A stretch of DNA of 64,000 nucleotides from Prosapia bicincta. Taxonomy: Eukaryota; Arthropoda; Insecta; Hemiptera; Cercopidae. The notes below the pieces were generated by a model. It was not told where the DNA came from, did no database searches, and worked only from the letters and a program-made list of their open reading frames with translations. A program made the translations under genes and the position numbers. Position 1 is the stretch's first letter. Every line of letters starts with the position of its first letter. The DNA lies in contig JBAIZL010000006.1 of assembly GCA_036971475.1 (NCBI GenBank), forward strand, positions 90,998,046-91,062,045, given 5' to 3'. This document shows positions 1 to 12,984 of the stretch, one piece after another.

Positions 1-48
1 GATTTCTACAAACAATGGATTTCTCATTTAAAATGCATTAATAACGTA

Positions 49-65
49 GAATCGACCATAGATTC
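49..65. other. Short inverted repeat GAATC...GATTC in the monomer
   Basis: Arms GAATC (49-53) and GATTC (61-65) flank the 7-bp spacer GACCATA in the consensus. Most monomers keep it. Variants with AATCGATAATAG, AATTGACC, AATCAACC or TAGATTAG change the arm or the spacer. It is weaker than the two 18-bp dyads and may be chance in AT-rich DNA. Confidence 0.45.
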
Positions 66-87
66 GCATTGTGCACTTAGAATTGAA

Positions 88-105
88 CTATAATAAGTAT
101 TATAG
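88..105. other. 18-bp dyad symmetry, repeated in most monomers
   Basis: CTATAATA-AG-TATTATAG is a perfect 8-bp inverted repeat around a 2-bp centre at monomer positions 88-105. The first copy is given here. It recurs intact in many monomers but is altered in defined subtypes. The AGTAATATAGG type has one mismatched pair. The AGTATTATGGAG type loses one A and breaks the outer arm. The AGTTTTATAGG, AGTAAATTGG and ATAATTAGTAATAT types are also disrupted. A dyad of this kind could be a dimeric protein binding site or extrude a short cruciform. Dyad enrichment in centromeric DNA lacking CENP-B boxes is described in the literature; assigning a function here is inference. Confidence 0.75.
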
Positions 106-145
106 GAGCTATGGCAATTGTCATAGATTTGCTCTAAAAAAAATG

Positions 146-163
146 CATGAATTATAGTTCATG
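146..163. other. Second 18-bp dyad symmetry, repeated in most monomers
   Basis: CATGAA-TTATAG-TTCATG is a perfect 6-bp inverted repeat with a 6-bp spacer, immediately after the A8 tract. The arms survive the common spacer change to TAATAG. They are broken in three recurrent subtypes: the AAATCCAGGATTT type (for example 5440 and 8001), the TTCATTAATTTT type (for example near 1356 and 3062), and the GAATGGATTTTCATGG type at 12961 and 17232. Function is unknown. Confidence 0.7.
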
Positions 164-3100
164 GATTTTGCGATTTCTACAAAAAATGGATTTCTCATTT
201 AAAATGCATTATTAACGTAGAATCGATAATAGATTCGCATTGTACACTTAGAATTGAACTATAATAAGTATTATAGGAGCTATCGCAATTGTCATATATT
301 TGCTCTAAAACAAATGCATGAATTATAGTTCATGGATTTTGCGATTTCTACAAACAATGGATTTCTCATTTAAAATGCATTAATAACGTAGAATCGACCA
401 TAGATTCGCATTGTGCACTTAGAATTGAACTATAATAAGTATTATAGGATCTATGGCAATTGTCATATATTTGCTCTAAAAAAAATGCATGAATTATAGT
501 TCATGGATTTTGCGATTTCTACAAAAAATGGATTTCTCATTTAAAATGCATTAATAACGTAGAATTGACCATAGATTCGCTATGTGCACTTAGAATTGAT
601 CTATAATAAGTATTATAGGAGCTATGGCAATTGTCATATATTTGCTCTAAAAAAAATGCATGAATTATAGTTTATGGATTTTGCGATTTCTACAAAAAAT
701 AGATATCTCATTTAAAAAGCATTAATAACGTAGAATCGACCATAGATTCGCATTGTGCACTTAGAATTGAACTATAATAAGTATTATAGGAGCTATGGCA
801 ATTGTCATATATTTGCTCTAAAAAAAATGCATGAATTATAGTTCATGGATTTTGCGATTGCTACAAAAAATGGATTTCTCATTTAAAATGCAATAATAAC
901 GTAGAATCGACCATAGATTAGCTATGTGCACTTAGAATTGATCTATAATAAGTATTATAGGAGCTATGGCAATTGTCATATATTTGCTCTAAAAAAAATG
1001 CATGACTTATAGTTCATGGATTTTGCGATTTCTACAAAAAATGGATTACTAATGTAAAATGCATTAATAACGTAGAATCGACCATAGATTCGCATTGTGC
1101 ACATAGAATTGAACTATAATAAGTATTATAGGAGTAATCGCAATTGTCATATATTTGCTCTAAAAAAAATGCATGAATTATAGTTCATGGATTTTGCGAT
1201 TTCTACAAAAAATGGATTTCTCATTTAAAATGCATTAATAACGTAGGATCGACCATAGATTCGCATTGTGCACTTAGAATTGAACTATAATAAGTATTAT
1301 AGGAGCTATGGCAATTGTCATATATTTGCTCTAAAAAAATGCATGAATTATAGTTCATTAATTTTGCGATTTCTACAAAAAATGGATTTCTCATTTAAAA
1401 TGCATTAATAACGTAGAATCGACCGTAGATTCGCATTGTGCACTTAGAATTGAACTATAATAAGTATTATAGGAGCTATGGCAATTGTCATATATTTGCT
1501 CTAAAAAAAATGCATGAATTATAGTTCATGGATTTTGTGATTTCTACAAAAAATGGATTACTCATTTAAAATGCATTAATAACGCAGAATCGAACATAGA
1601 TTCGCATTGTGCACTTAGAATTGATCTATAATAAGTATTATAGGAGCTATCGCAATTGTCATATATTTGCTCTAAAAAAAATGCATGAATTATAGTTCAT
1701 GGATTTTGCGATTTCTACAAAAAATGGATTTCTCATTTAAAAAGCATAAATAACGCATAATCGACCATAGATTCGCATTGTGCACTTAGAATTGTACTAT
1801 AATTAGTAATATAGGAGCTATGGCAATTGTCATATATTTGCTCTAAACAAAATGCATGAATTATAGTTCATGGATTTTGCGATTTCTACAAAAAATGGAT
1901 TTCTCATTTAAAATGCTTTAATAACGTAGAATCGACCATAGATTCGCATTGTGCACTTAGAATTGAACTATAATAAGTATTATAGGAGCTATCGCAATTG
2001 TCATATATTTGCTCTAAAACAAATCCTGGATTTATAGTTCATGGATTTTGCGATATCTACAAACAATGGATTTCTCATTTAAAATGCATTAATAACGTAG
2101 AATCGACCATAGATTCGCATTGTGCACTTAGAATTGAACTATAATAAGTATTATAGGAGCTATGGCAATTGTCATATATTTGCTCTAAAAAAATGCATGA
2201 ATTATAGTTCATGGATTTTGCGATTTCTACAAACAATGGATTTCTCATTTAAAATGCATTACTAACGTAGAATCGACCATAGATTCGCTATGTGCACTTA
2301 GAATTGATCTATAATAAGTAATATAGGAGCTATGGCAATTGTCATATATTTGCTCTAAAAAAAATGCATGAATTATAGTTCATGGATTTTGCGATTTCTA
2401 CAAAAAATGGATTTCTCATTAAAATGCATTAATAACGTAGAATCGACCATAGATTCACATTGTGCACTTAGAATTGAACTATAATAAGTATTATGGAGCT
2501 ATAGCAATTGTCATATATTTGCTCTAAAAAAAATGCATGAATTATAGTTCATGGATTTTGCGATTTCTACAAAAAATGGATTTCTCATTTAAAATGCATT
2601 AATAACGCAGAATCGACCATAGATTCGCATTGTGCACTTAGAATTGATCTATAATAAGTATTATAGGAGCTATCGCAATTGTCATATATTTGCTCTAAAA
2701 AAAATGCATGAATTATAGTTCATGGATTTTGCGATTTCTACAAAAAATGGATTTCTCATTTAAAATGCATTAATAACGTAGAATCGACCATAGATTCGCA
2801 TTGTGCACTTAGAATTGATCTATAATAAGTATTATAGGAGCTATCGCAATTGTCATATATTTGCTCTAAAAAAAATGCATGAATTATAGTTCATGGATTT
2901 TGCGATTTCTACAAAAAATGGATTTCTCATTTAAAATGCATTAATAACGTAGGATCGACCATAGATTCGCATTGTGCACTTAGAATTGAACTATAATAAG
3001 TATTATAGGAGCTATGGCAATTGTCATATATTTGCTCTAAAAAAATGCATGAATTATAGTTCATTAATTTTGCGATTTCTACAAAAAATGGATTTCTCAT

Positions 3101-3415
3101 TTAAAATGCATTATTAACGTAGAATCGATAATAGATTCGCATTGTACACTTAGAATTGAACTATAATAAGTATTATAGGAGCTATGGCAATTGTCATATA
3201 TTTGCTCTAAAAAAAATGCATGAATTATAGTTCATGGATTTTGCGATTTCTACAAAAAATGGATTTCTCATTTAAAATGCATTATTAACGTAGAATCGAT
3301 AATAGATTCGCATTGTACACTTAGAATTGAACTATAATAAGTATTATAGGAGCTATCGCAATTGTCATATATTTGCTCTAAAACAAATGCATGAATTATA
3401 GTTCATGGATTTTGC

Positions 3416-6360
3416 GATTTCTACAAACAATGGATTTCTCATTTAAAATGCATTAATAACGTAGAATCGACCATAGATTCGCATTGTGCACTTAGAATTG
3501 AACTATAATAAGTATTATAGGAGCTATGGCAATTGTCATAGATTTGCTCTAAAAAAAATGCATGAATTATAGTTCATGGATTTTGCGATTTCTACAAAAA
3601 ATGGATTTCTCATTTAAAATGCATTATTAACGTAGAATCGATAATAGATTCGCATTGTACACTTAGAATTGAACTATAATAAGTATTATAGGAGCTATCG
3701 CAATTGTCATATATTTGCTCTAAAACAAATGCATGAATTATAGTTCATGGATTTTGCGATTTCTACAAACAATGGATTTCTCATTTAAAATGCATTAATA
3801 ACGTAGAATCGACCATAGATTCGCATTGTGCACTTAGAATTGAACTATAATAAGTATTATAGGATCTATGGCAATTGTCATATATTTGCTCTAAAAAAAA
3901 TGCATGAATTATAGTTCATGGATTTTGCGATTTCTACAAAAAATGGATTTCTCATTTAAAATGCATTAATAACGTAGAATTGACCATAGATTCGCTATGT
4001 GCACTTAGAATTGATCTATAATAAGTATTATAGGAGCTATGGCAATTGTCATATATTTGCTCTAAAAAAAATGCATGAATTATAGTTTATGGATTTTGCG
4101 ATTTCTACAAAAAATAGATATCTCATTTAAAAAGCATTAATAACGTAGAATCGACCATAGATTCGCATTGTGCACTTAGAATTGAACTATAATAAGTATT
4201 ATAGGAGCTATGGCAATTGTCATATATTTGCTCTAAAAAAAATGCATGAATTATAGTTCATGGATTTTGCGATTGCTACAAAAAATGGATTTCTCATTTA
4301 AAATGCAATAATAACGTAGAATCGACCATAGATTAGCTATGTGCACTTAGAATTGATCTATAATAAGTATTATAGGAGCTATGGCAATTGTCATATATTT
4401 GCTCTAAAAAAAATGCATGACTTATAGTTCATGGATTTTGCGATTTCTACAAAAAATGGATTACTAATGTAAAATGCATTAATAACGTAGAATCGACCAT
4501 AGATTCGCATTGTGCACTTAGAATTGAACTATAATAAGTATTATAGGAGTAATCGCAATTGTCATATATTTGCTCTAAAAAAAATGCATGAATTATAGTT
4601 CATGGATTTTGCGATTTCTACAAAAAATGGATTTCTCATTTAAAATGCATTAATAACGTAGGATCGACCATAGATTCGCATTGTGCACTTAGAATTGAAC
4701 TATAATAAGTATTATAGGAGCTATGGCAATTGTCATATATTTGCTCTAAAAAAATGCATGAATTATAGTTCATTAATTTTGCGATTTCTACAAAAAATGG
4801 ATTTCTCATTTAAAATGCATTAATAACGTAGAATCGACCGTAGATTCGCATTGTGCACTTAGAATTGAACTATAATAAGTATTATAGGAGCTATGGCAAT
4901 TGTCATATATTTGCTCTAAAAAAAATGCATGAATTATAGTTCATGGATTTTGTGATTTCTACAAAAAATGGATTACTCATTTAAAATGCATTAATAACGC
5001 AGAATCGAACATAGATTCGCATTGTGCACTTAGAATTGATCTATAATAAGTATTATAGGAGCTATCGCAATTGTCATATATTTGCTCTAAAAAAAATGCA
5101 TGAATTATAGTTCATGGATTTTGCGATTTCTACAAAAAATGGATTTCTCATTTAAAAAGCATAAATAACGCATAATCGACCATAGATTCGCATTGTGCAC
5201 TTAGAATTGTACTATAATTAGTAATATAGGAGCTATGGCAATTGTCATATATTTGCTCTAAACAAAATGCATGAATTATAGTTCATGGATTTTGCGATTT
5301 CTACAAAAAATGGATTTCTCATTTAAAATGCTTTAATAACGTAGAATCGACCATAGATTCGCATTGTGCACTTAGAATTGAACTATAATAAGTATTATAG
5401 GAGCTATCGCAATTGTCATATATTTGCTCTAAAACAAATCCAGGATTTATAGTTCATGGATTTTGCGATATCTACAAACAATGGATTTCTCATTTAAAAT
5501 GCATTAATAACGTAGAATCGACCATAGATTCGCATTGTGCACTTAGAATTGAACTATAATAAGTATTATAGGAGCTATGGCAATTGTCATATATTTGCTC
5601 TAAAAAAATGCATGAATTATAGTTCATGGATTTTGCGATTTCTACAAACAATGGATTTCTCATTTAAAATGCATTACTAACGTAGAATCGACCATAGATT
5701 CGCTATGTGCACTTAGAATTGATCTATAATAAGTAATATAGGAGCTATGGCAATTGTCATATATTTGCTCTAAAAAAAATGCATGAATTATAGTTCATGG
5801 ATTTTGCGATTTCTACAAAAAATGGATTTCTCATTAAAATGCATTAATAACGTAGAATCGACCATAGATTCACATTGTGCACTTAGAATTGAACTATAAT
5901 AAGTATTATGGAGCTATAGCAATTGTCATATATTTGCTCTAAAAAAAATGCATGAATTATAGTTCATGGATTTTGCGATTTCTACAAAAAATGGATTTCT
6001 CATTTAAAATGCATTAATAACGCAGAATCGACCATAGATTCGCATTGTGCACTTAGAATTGATCTATAATAAGTATTATAGGAGCTATCGCAATTGTCAT
6101 ATATTTGCTCTAAAAAAAATGCATGACTTATAGTTCATGGATTTTGCGATTTCTACAAAAAATGGATTTCTCATTTAAAATGCATTAATAACGTAGAATC
6201 GACCATAGATTCGCATTGTGCACTTAGAATTGATCTATAATAAGTATTATAGGAGCTATCGCAATTGTCATATATTTGCTCTAAAAAAAATGCATGAATT
6301 ATAGTTCATGGATTTTGCGATTTCTACAAAAAATGGATTTCTCATTTAAAATGCATTAAT
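3416..6360 (+). repeat. Domain A, 20-mer HOR, copy 2 (partial, near-identical)
   Basis: This block matches 1-2940 at a constant offset of 3415 bp, down to private variants and small indels. Differences I noticed are AATCCTGG (2025) against AATCCAGG (5440), and GCATGAATTATAG (about 2707) against GCATGACTTATAG (about 6121). Agreement ends at about 6360, where copy 1 has GTAGGATCGACC and this copy has GCAGAATCGACC. The near-identity implies recent amplification of a whole 20-monomer block, or assembly duplication, which cannot be excluded from sequence alone. Confidence 0.85.
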
Positions 6361-6629
6361 AACGCAGAATCGACCATAGATTCGCATTGTGCACTTAGAA
6401 TTGAACTATAATAAGTATTATAGGAGCTATGGCAATTGTCATATATTTGCTCTAAAAAAAATGCATGAATTGTAGTTCATGGATTTTGCGATTGCTACAA
6501 AAAATGGATTTCTCATTTAAAATGCAATAATAACGTAGAATCGACCATAGATTAGCTATGTGCACTTAGAATTGATCTATAATAAGTATTATAGGAGCTA
6601 TGGCAATTGTCATATATTTGCTCTAAAAA

Positions 6630-8160
6630 AAATGCGTGAATTATAGTTTATGGATTTTGTGATTTCTACAAAAAATGGATTTCTCATTTAAAATGCATTA
6701 ATAATGCAGAATCGAACATAGATTCGCAATGTGCACTTAGAATTGATCTATAATAAGTATTATAGGAGCTATGGCAATTGTCATATATTTGCTCTAAAAA
6801 AAATGATTGAATTATAGTTCATGGATTTTGTGATTTCTACAAAAAATGGATTACTCATTTAAAATGCATTAATAACGTAGAATCGACCATAGATTCGCAT
6901 TGTGCACTTAGAATTGAACTATAATAAGTATTATAGGAGCAATCGCAATTGTCATATATTTGCTCTAAAAAAAATGCATGAATTATAGTTCATGGATTTT
7001 GCGATTTCTACAAAAAATGGATTTCTCATTTAAAATGCATTAATAACGTAGAATCGACCATAGATTCGCATTGTGCACTTAGAATTGAACTATAATAAGT
7101 ATTATAGGAGCTATGGCAATTGTCATATATTTGCTCTAAAAAAATGCATGAATTATAGTTCATTAATTTTGCGATTTCTACAAAAAATGGATTTCTCATT
7201 TAAAATGCATTAATAACGTAGAATCGACCGTAGATTCGCATTGTGCACTTAGAATTGAACTATAATAAGTATTATAGGAGCTATGGCAATTGTCATATAT
7301 TTGCTCTAAAAAAAATGCATGAATTATAGTTCATGGATTTTGTGATTTCTACAATAAATGGATTACTCATTTAAAATGCATTAATAACGCAGAATCGAAC
7401 ATAGATTCGCATTGTGCACTTAGAATTGATCTATAATAAGTATTATAGGAGCTATCGCAATTGTCATATATTTGCTCTAAAAAAAATGCACGAATTATAG
7501 TTCATGGATTTTGCGATTTCTACAAAAAATGGATTTCTCATTTAAAAAGCATAAATAACGCAGAATCGACCATAGATTCGCATTGTGCACTTAGAATTGT
7601 ACTATAATTAGTAATATAGGAGCTATGGCAATTGTCATATATTTGCTCTAAACAAAATGCATGAATTATAGTTCATGGATTTTGCGATTTCTACAAAAAA
7701 TGGATTTCTCATTTAAAATGCATTAATAACGTAGAATCGACCATAGATTCGCATTGTGCTCTTAGAATTGAACTATAATAAGTATTATGGGAGCTATGGC
7801 AATTGTCATATATTTGCTCTAAAAAAAATGCATGAATTATAGTTCATGGATTTTGCGATTTCTACAAAAAATGGATTTCTCATTTAAAATGCATTAATAA
7901 CGTAGAATCGACCATAGATTCGCATTGTGCACTTAGAATTGAACTATAATAAGTATTATAGGAGCTATCGCAATTGTCATATATTTGCTCTAAAACAAAT
8001 CCAGGATTTATAGTTCATGGATTTTGCGATATCTACAAACAATGGATTTCTCATTTAAAATGCATTAATAACGTAGAATCGACCATAGATTCGCATTGTG
8101 CACTTAGAATTGAACTATAATAAGTATTATAGGAGCTATGGCAATTGTCATATATTTGCT
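6630..8160 (+). repeat. Long-range duplicate block, left copy (partner 13809-15339)
   Basis: About nine monomers match the block 7179 bp downstream (42 monomers). Markers kept at this exact offset: GCGTGAATTATAG (about 6633 and 13812), AATGCAGAAT (6703 and 13882), the CACGAATTATAG change, the GTGCTCTTAG monomer (about 7757 and 14936), and AATCCAGG (8001 and 15180). Correspondence stops near 8160, where the right copy gains an extra CAAACAATGG/GACCTATAATAAG monomer. Confidence 0.8.
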
Positions 8161-11100
8161 CTAAAAAAAATGCATGAATAATAGTTCATGGATTTTGCGA
8201 TTTCTACAAAAAATGGATTTCTTATTTAAAATGCATTAATAACGTAGAATCGACCATAGATTCGCATTGTGCACTTAGAATTGAACTATAATAAGTAATA
8301 TAGGAGCTATGGCAATTGTCATATATTTGCTCTAAAAAAAATGCATGAATTATAGTTCATGGATTTTGCGATTTCTACAAAAAATGGATTTCTCATTTAA
8401 AATGCATTAATAACGTAGAATCGACCATAGATTCGCATTGTGCACTTAGAATTGAACTATAATAAGTATTATGGAGCTATAGCAATTGTCATATATTTGC
8501 TCTAAAAAAAATGCATGAATTATAGTTCATGGATTTTGCGATTTCTACAAAAAATGGATTTCTCATTTAAAATGCATTAATAACGCAGAATCGACCATAG
8601 ATTCGCATTGTGCACTTAGAATTGATCTATAATAAGTATTATATTAGCTATTTCAATTGTCATATATTTGCTCTAAAAAAAATGCATGAATTATAGTTCA
8701 TGGATTTTGCGATTTCTACAAAAAATGGATTTCTCATTTAAAATGCATTAATAACGTAGAATCGACCATAGATTCGCATTGTGCACTTAGAATTGATCTA
8801 TAATAAGTATTATAGGAGCTATCGCAATTGTCATATATTTGCTCTAAAAAAAATGCATGAATTATAGTTCATGGATTTTGCGATTTCTACAAAAAATGGA
8901 TTTCTCATTTAAAATGCATTAATAACGCAGAATCGACCATAGATTCGCATTGTGCACTTAGAATTGATCTATAATAAGTAATATAGGAGCTATGGCAATT
9001 GTCATATATTTGCTCTAAAAAAAAATGCATGAATTATAGTTCATGGATTTTGCGATTTCTACAAAAAATGGATTTCTCATTTAAAATGCATTAATAACGT
9101 AGAATCGACCATAGATTCGCATTGTGCACTTAGAATTGATCTATAATAAGTAATATAGGATCTATGGCAATTGTCATATATTTGCTCTAAAAAAAATGCA
9201 TGAATTATAGTTCATGGATTTTGCGATTTCTACAAAAAATGGATTTCTCATTTAAAATGCATTAATAACGTAGAATTGACCATAGATTAGCTATGTGCAC
9301 TTAGAATTGATCTATAATAAGTATTATAGGAGCTATGGCAATTGTCATATATTTGCTCAAAAAAAAATGCATGAATTATAGTTTATGGATTTTGCGATTT
9401 CTACAAAAAATAGATATCTCATTTAAAAAGCATTAATAACGTAGAATCGACCATAGATTCGCATTGTGCACTTAGAATTGAACTATAATAAGTATTATAG
9501 GAGCTATGGCAATTGTCATATATATGCTCTAAAAAAAATGCATGAATTGTAGTTCATGGATTTTGCGATTGCTACAAAAAATGGATTTCTCATTTAAAAT
9601 GCAATAATAACGTAGAATCGACCATAGATTAGCTATGTGCACTTAGAATTGATCTATAATAAGTATTATAGGAGCTATGGCAATTGTCATATATTTGCTC
9701 TAAAAAAAATGCATGACTTATAGTTCATGCATTTTGCGATTTCTACAAAAAATGGATTTCTCATTTAAAATGCATTAATAACGTAGAATCGAAAATAGAT
9801 TCGCTTTGTGCACTTAGAATTGAACTATAATAAGTATTATAGGAGCTATCGCAATTGTCATATATTTGCTCTAAAAAAATGCATGAATTATAGTTCATGG
9901 ATTTTGCGATTTCTACAAAAAATGGATTTCTCATTTAAAATGCATTAATAACGTATAATCGACCATAGATTCGCATTGTGCACTTACAATTGAACTATAA
10001 TAAGTATTATAGGAGCTATGGCAATTGTCATATATTTGCTCTAAAAAAAATGATTGAATTATAGTTCATGGATTTTGTGATTTCTACAAAAAATGGATTA
10101 CTCATTTAAAATGCATTAATAACGTAGAATCGACCATAGATTCGCATTGTGCACTTAGAATTGAACTATAATAAGTATTATAGGAGCAATCGCAATTGTC
10201 ATATATTTACTCTAAAAAAAATGCATGAATTATAGTTCATGGATTTTGCGATTTCTACAAAAAATGGATTTCTCATTTAAAATGCATTAATAACGTAGAA
10301 TCGACCATAGATTCGCATTGTGCACTTAGAATTGAACTATAATAAGTATTATAGGAGCTATCGCAATTGTCATATATTTGCTCTAAAACAAATCCAGGAT
10401 TTATAGTTCATGGATTTTGCGATTTCTACAAAAAATGGATTTCTCATTTAAAATGCATTAATAACGTATAATCGACCATAGATTCGCATTGTGCACTTAC
10501 AATTGAACTATAATAAGTATTATAGGAGCTATGGCAATTGTCATATATTTGCTCTAAAAAAAATGCGTGAATTATAGTTTATGGATTTTGTGATTTCTAC
10601 AAAAAATGGATTTCTCATTTAAAATGCATTAATAATGCAGAATCGAACATAGATTCGCAATGTGCACTTAGAATTGATCTATAATAAGTATTATAGGAGC
10701 TATGGCAATTGTCATATATTTGCTCTAAAAAAAATGATTGAATTATAGTTCATGGATTTTGTGATTTCTACAAAAAATGGATTACTCATTTAAAATGCAT
10801 TAATAACGTAGAATCGACCATAGATTCGCATTGTGCACTTAGAATTGAACTATAATAAGTATTATAGGAGCTATGGCAATTGTCATATATTTGCTCTAAA
10901 AAAAATGCATGAATAATAGTTCATGGATTTTGCGATTTCTACAAAAAATGGATTTCTTATTTAAAATGCATTAATAACGTAGAATCGACCATAGATTCGC
11001 ATTGTGCACTTAGAATTGAACTATAATAAGTATTATAGGAGCTATCGCAATTGTCATATATTTGCTCTAAAAAAATGCATGAATAATAGTTCATGGATTT

Positions 11101-12960
11101 TGCGATTTCTACAAAAAATGGATTTCTCATTTAAAATGCATAAATAACGTAGAATCGACCATAGATTCGCATTGTGCACTTAGAATTGATCTATAATAAG
11201 TAATATAGGAGCTATGGCAATTGTCATATATTTGCTCTAAAAAAAATGCATGAATTATAGTTCATGGATTTTGCGATTTCTACAAAAAATGGATTTCTCA
11301 TTTAAAATGCATTAATAACGTAGAATCGACCATAGATTCGCATTGTGCACTTAGAATTGAACTATAATAAGTATTATGGAGCTATAGCAATTGTCATATA
11401 TTTGCTCTAAAAAAAATGCATGAATTATAGTTCATGGATTTTGCGATTTCTACAAAAAATGGATTTCTCATTTAAAATGCATTAATAACGCAGAATCGAC
11501 CATAGATTCGCATTGTGCACTTAGAATTGATCTATAATAAGTATTATATTAGCTATTTCAATTGTCATATATTTGCTCTAAAAAAAATGCATGAATTATA
11601 GTTCATGGATTTTGCGATTTCTACAAAAAATGGATTTCTCATTTAAAATGCATTAATAACGCAGAATCGACCATAGATTCGCATTGTGCACTTAGAATTG
11701 ATCTATAATAAGTAATATAGGAGCTATGGCAATTGTCATATATTTGCTCTAAAAAAAATGCATGAATTATAGTTCATGGATTTTGCGATTTCTACAAAAA
11801 ATGGATTTCTCATTTAAAATGCATTAATAACGTAGAATCGACCATAGATTCGCATTGTGCACTTAGAATTGATCTATAATAAGTATTATAGGAGCTATCG
11901 CAATTGTCATATATTTGCTCTAAAAAAAATGCATGAATTATAGTTCATGGATTTTGCGATTTCTACAAAAAATGGATTTCTCATTTAAAATGCATTAATA
12001 ACGCAGAATCGACCATAGATTCGCATTGTGCACTTAGAATTGATCTATAATAAGTAATATAGGAGCTATGGCAATTGTCATATATTTGCTCTAAAAAAAA
12101 ATGCATGAATTATAGTTCATGGATTTTGCGATGTCTACAAAAAATGGATTTCTCATTTAAAATGCATTAATAACGTAGAATCGACCATAGATTCGCATTG
12201 TGCACTTAGAATTGATCTATAATAAGTATTATAGGAGCTATGGCAATTGTCATATATATGCTCTAAAAAAAATGCATGAATTGTAGTTCATGGATTTTGC
12301 GATTGCTACAAAAAATGGATTTCTCATTTAAAATGCAATAATAACGTAGAATCGACCATAGATTAGCTATGTGCACTTAGAATTGATCTATAATAAGTAT
12401 TATAGGAGCTATGGCAATTGTCATATATTTGCTCTAAAAAAAATGCGTGACTTATAGTTCATGCATTTTGCGATTTCTACAAAAAATGGATTTCTCATTT
12501 AAAATGCATTAATAACGTAGAATCGAAAATAGATTCGCTTTGTGCACTTAGAATTGAACTATAATAAGTATTATAGGAGCTATCGCAATTGTCATATATT
12601 TGCTCTAAAAAAAATGCATGAATTATAGTTCATGGATTTTGCGATTTCTACAAAAACTGGATTTCTCATTTAAAATGCATTAATAACGTATAATCGACCA
12701 TAGATTCGCATTGTGCACTTACAATTGAACTATAATAAGTATTATAGGAGCTATGGCAATTGTCATATATTTGCTCTAAAAAAAATGCGTGAATTATAGT
12801 TCATGGATTTTGTGATTTCTACAAAAAATGGATTTCTCATTTAAAATGCATTAATAATGCAGAATCGAACATAGATTCGCAATGTGCACTTAGAATTGAT
12901 CTATAATAAGTATTATAGGAGCTATGGCAATTGTCATATATTTGCTCTAAAAAAAATGCA

Positions 12961-12984
12961 TGAATGGATTTTCATGGATTTTGC
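12961..12984 (+). repeat. Variant monomer end with local tandem ATGGATTTT duplication
   Basis: Instead of GAATTATAGTTCATGG this monomer reads GAATGGATTTTCATGG. The replaced piece is identical to the ATGGATTTT that follows, so the site becomes ATGGATTTTC followed by ATGGATTTT with no length change. The left dyad arm at 146-151 survives while the spacer and the right arm's first base pattern change. The same variant recurs at 17232 (4271 bp on), so it spread with a larger block. Confidence 0.75.

Larger units (their letters stand above)
1..171 (+). repeat. Reference monomer defining the position numbering
   Basis: This first monomer is exactly 171 bp and serves as the ruler for the other entries. 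Landmarks: A-tract 10-15 (here broken by a C, intact in most copies); TTTAAA 28-33; ATGCAT at 33-38 and 143-148; the variable CGTAG/CGCAG site at 45-49; GAATC/GATTC inverted arms 49-53 and 61-65; GTGCAC 71-76; the subtype site GAAC/GATC/GACC/GTAC at 85-88; an 18-bp dyad 88-105; the ATGGC/ATCGC/ATAGC subtype site at 111-115; CAATTG 115-120; A8 tract 136-143; and a second 18-bp dyad 146-163. The recurrent 6-bp palindromes should give 171-bp ladders on digestion with enzymes recognising ATGCAT, GTGCAC or CAATTG. This copy has GTCATAGATTT at 120-130 where most copies read GTCATATATTT. Confidence 0.95.
1..3415 (+). repeat. Domain A, 20-monomer HOR, copy 1 (3415 bp)
   Basis: Twenty monomers make one unit. 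Diagnostic variants recur 3415 bp later: GTCATAGATTT near base 121, the AAAAAATAGATATC monomer at 685 (again at 4100), GATTGCTAC near 856, and the AAATCC(T/A)GG monomer at 2025 (again at 5440). The unit length is 5 bp short of 20 x 171 because of small indels such as CTCATTAAAATGC near 2417. The last three monomers (about 2941-3415) resemble earlier monomers of the same unit: AGGATCGACC near 1245, and ATTATTAACG with GATAATAG near 172. The unit therefore has internal duplications. Confidence 0.88.

Noticed and set aside
62..78. Possible CENP-B box at ATTCGCATTGTGCACTT
   Set aside because: Only the TTCG start fits the NTTCGNNNNANNCGGGN core; the central A and the CGGG are missing.
101..113. 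Shine-Dalgarno-like AGGAGCTATGG with an upstream TATAAT-like motif
   Set aside because: The motif recurs in every monomer and the following frame soon hits a stop. It is a chance resemblance in a eukaryotic-type satellite.
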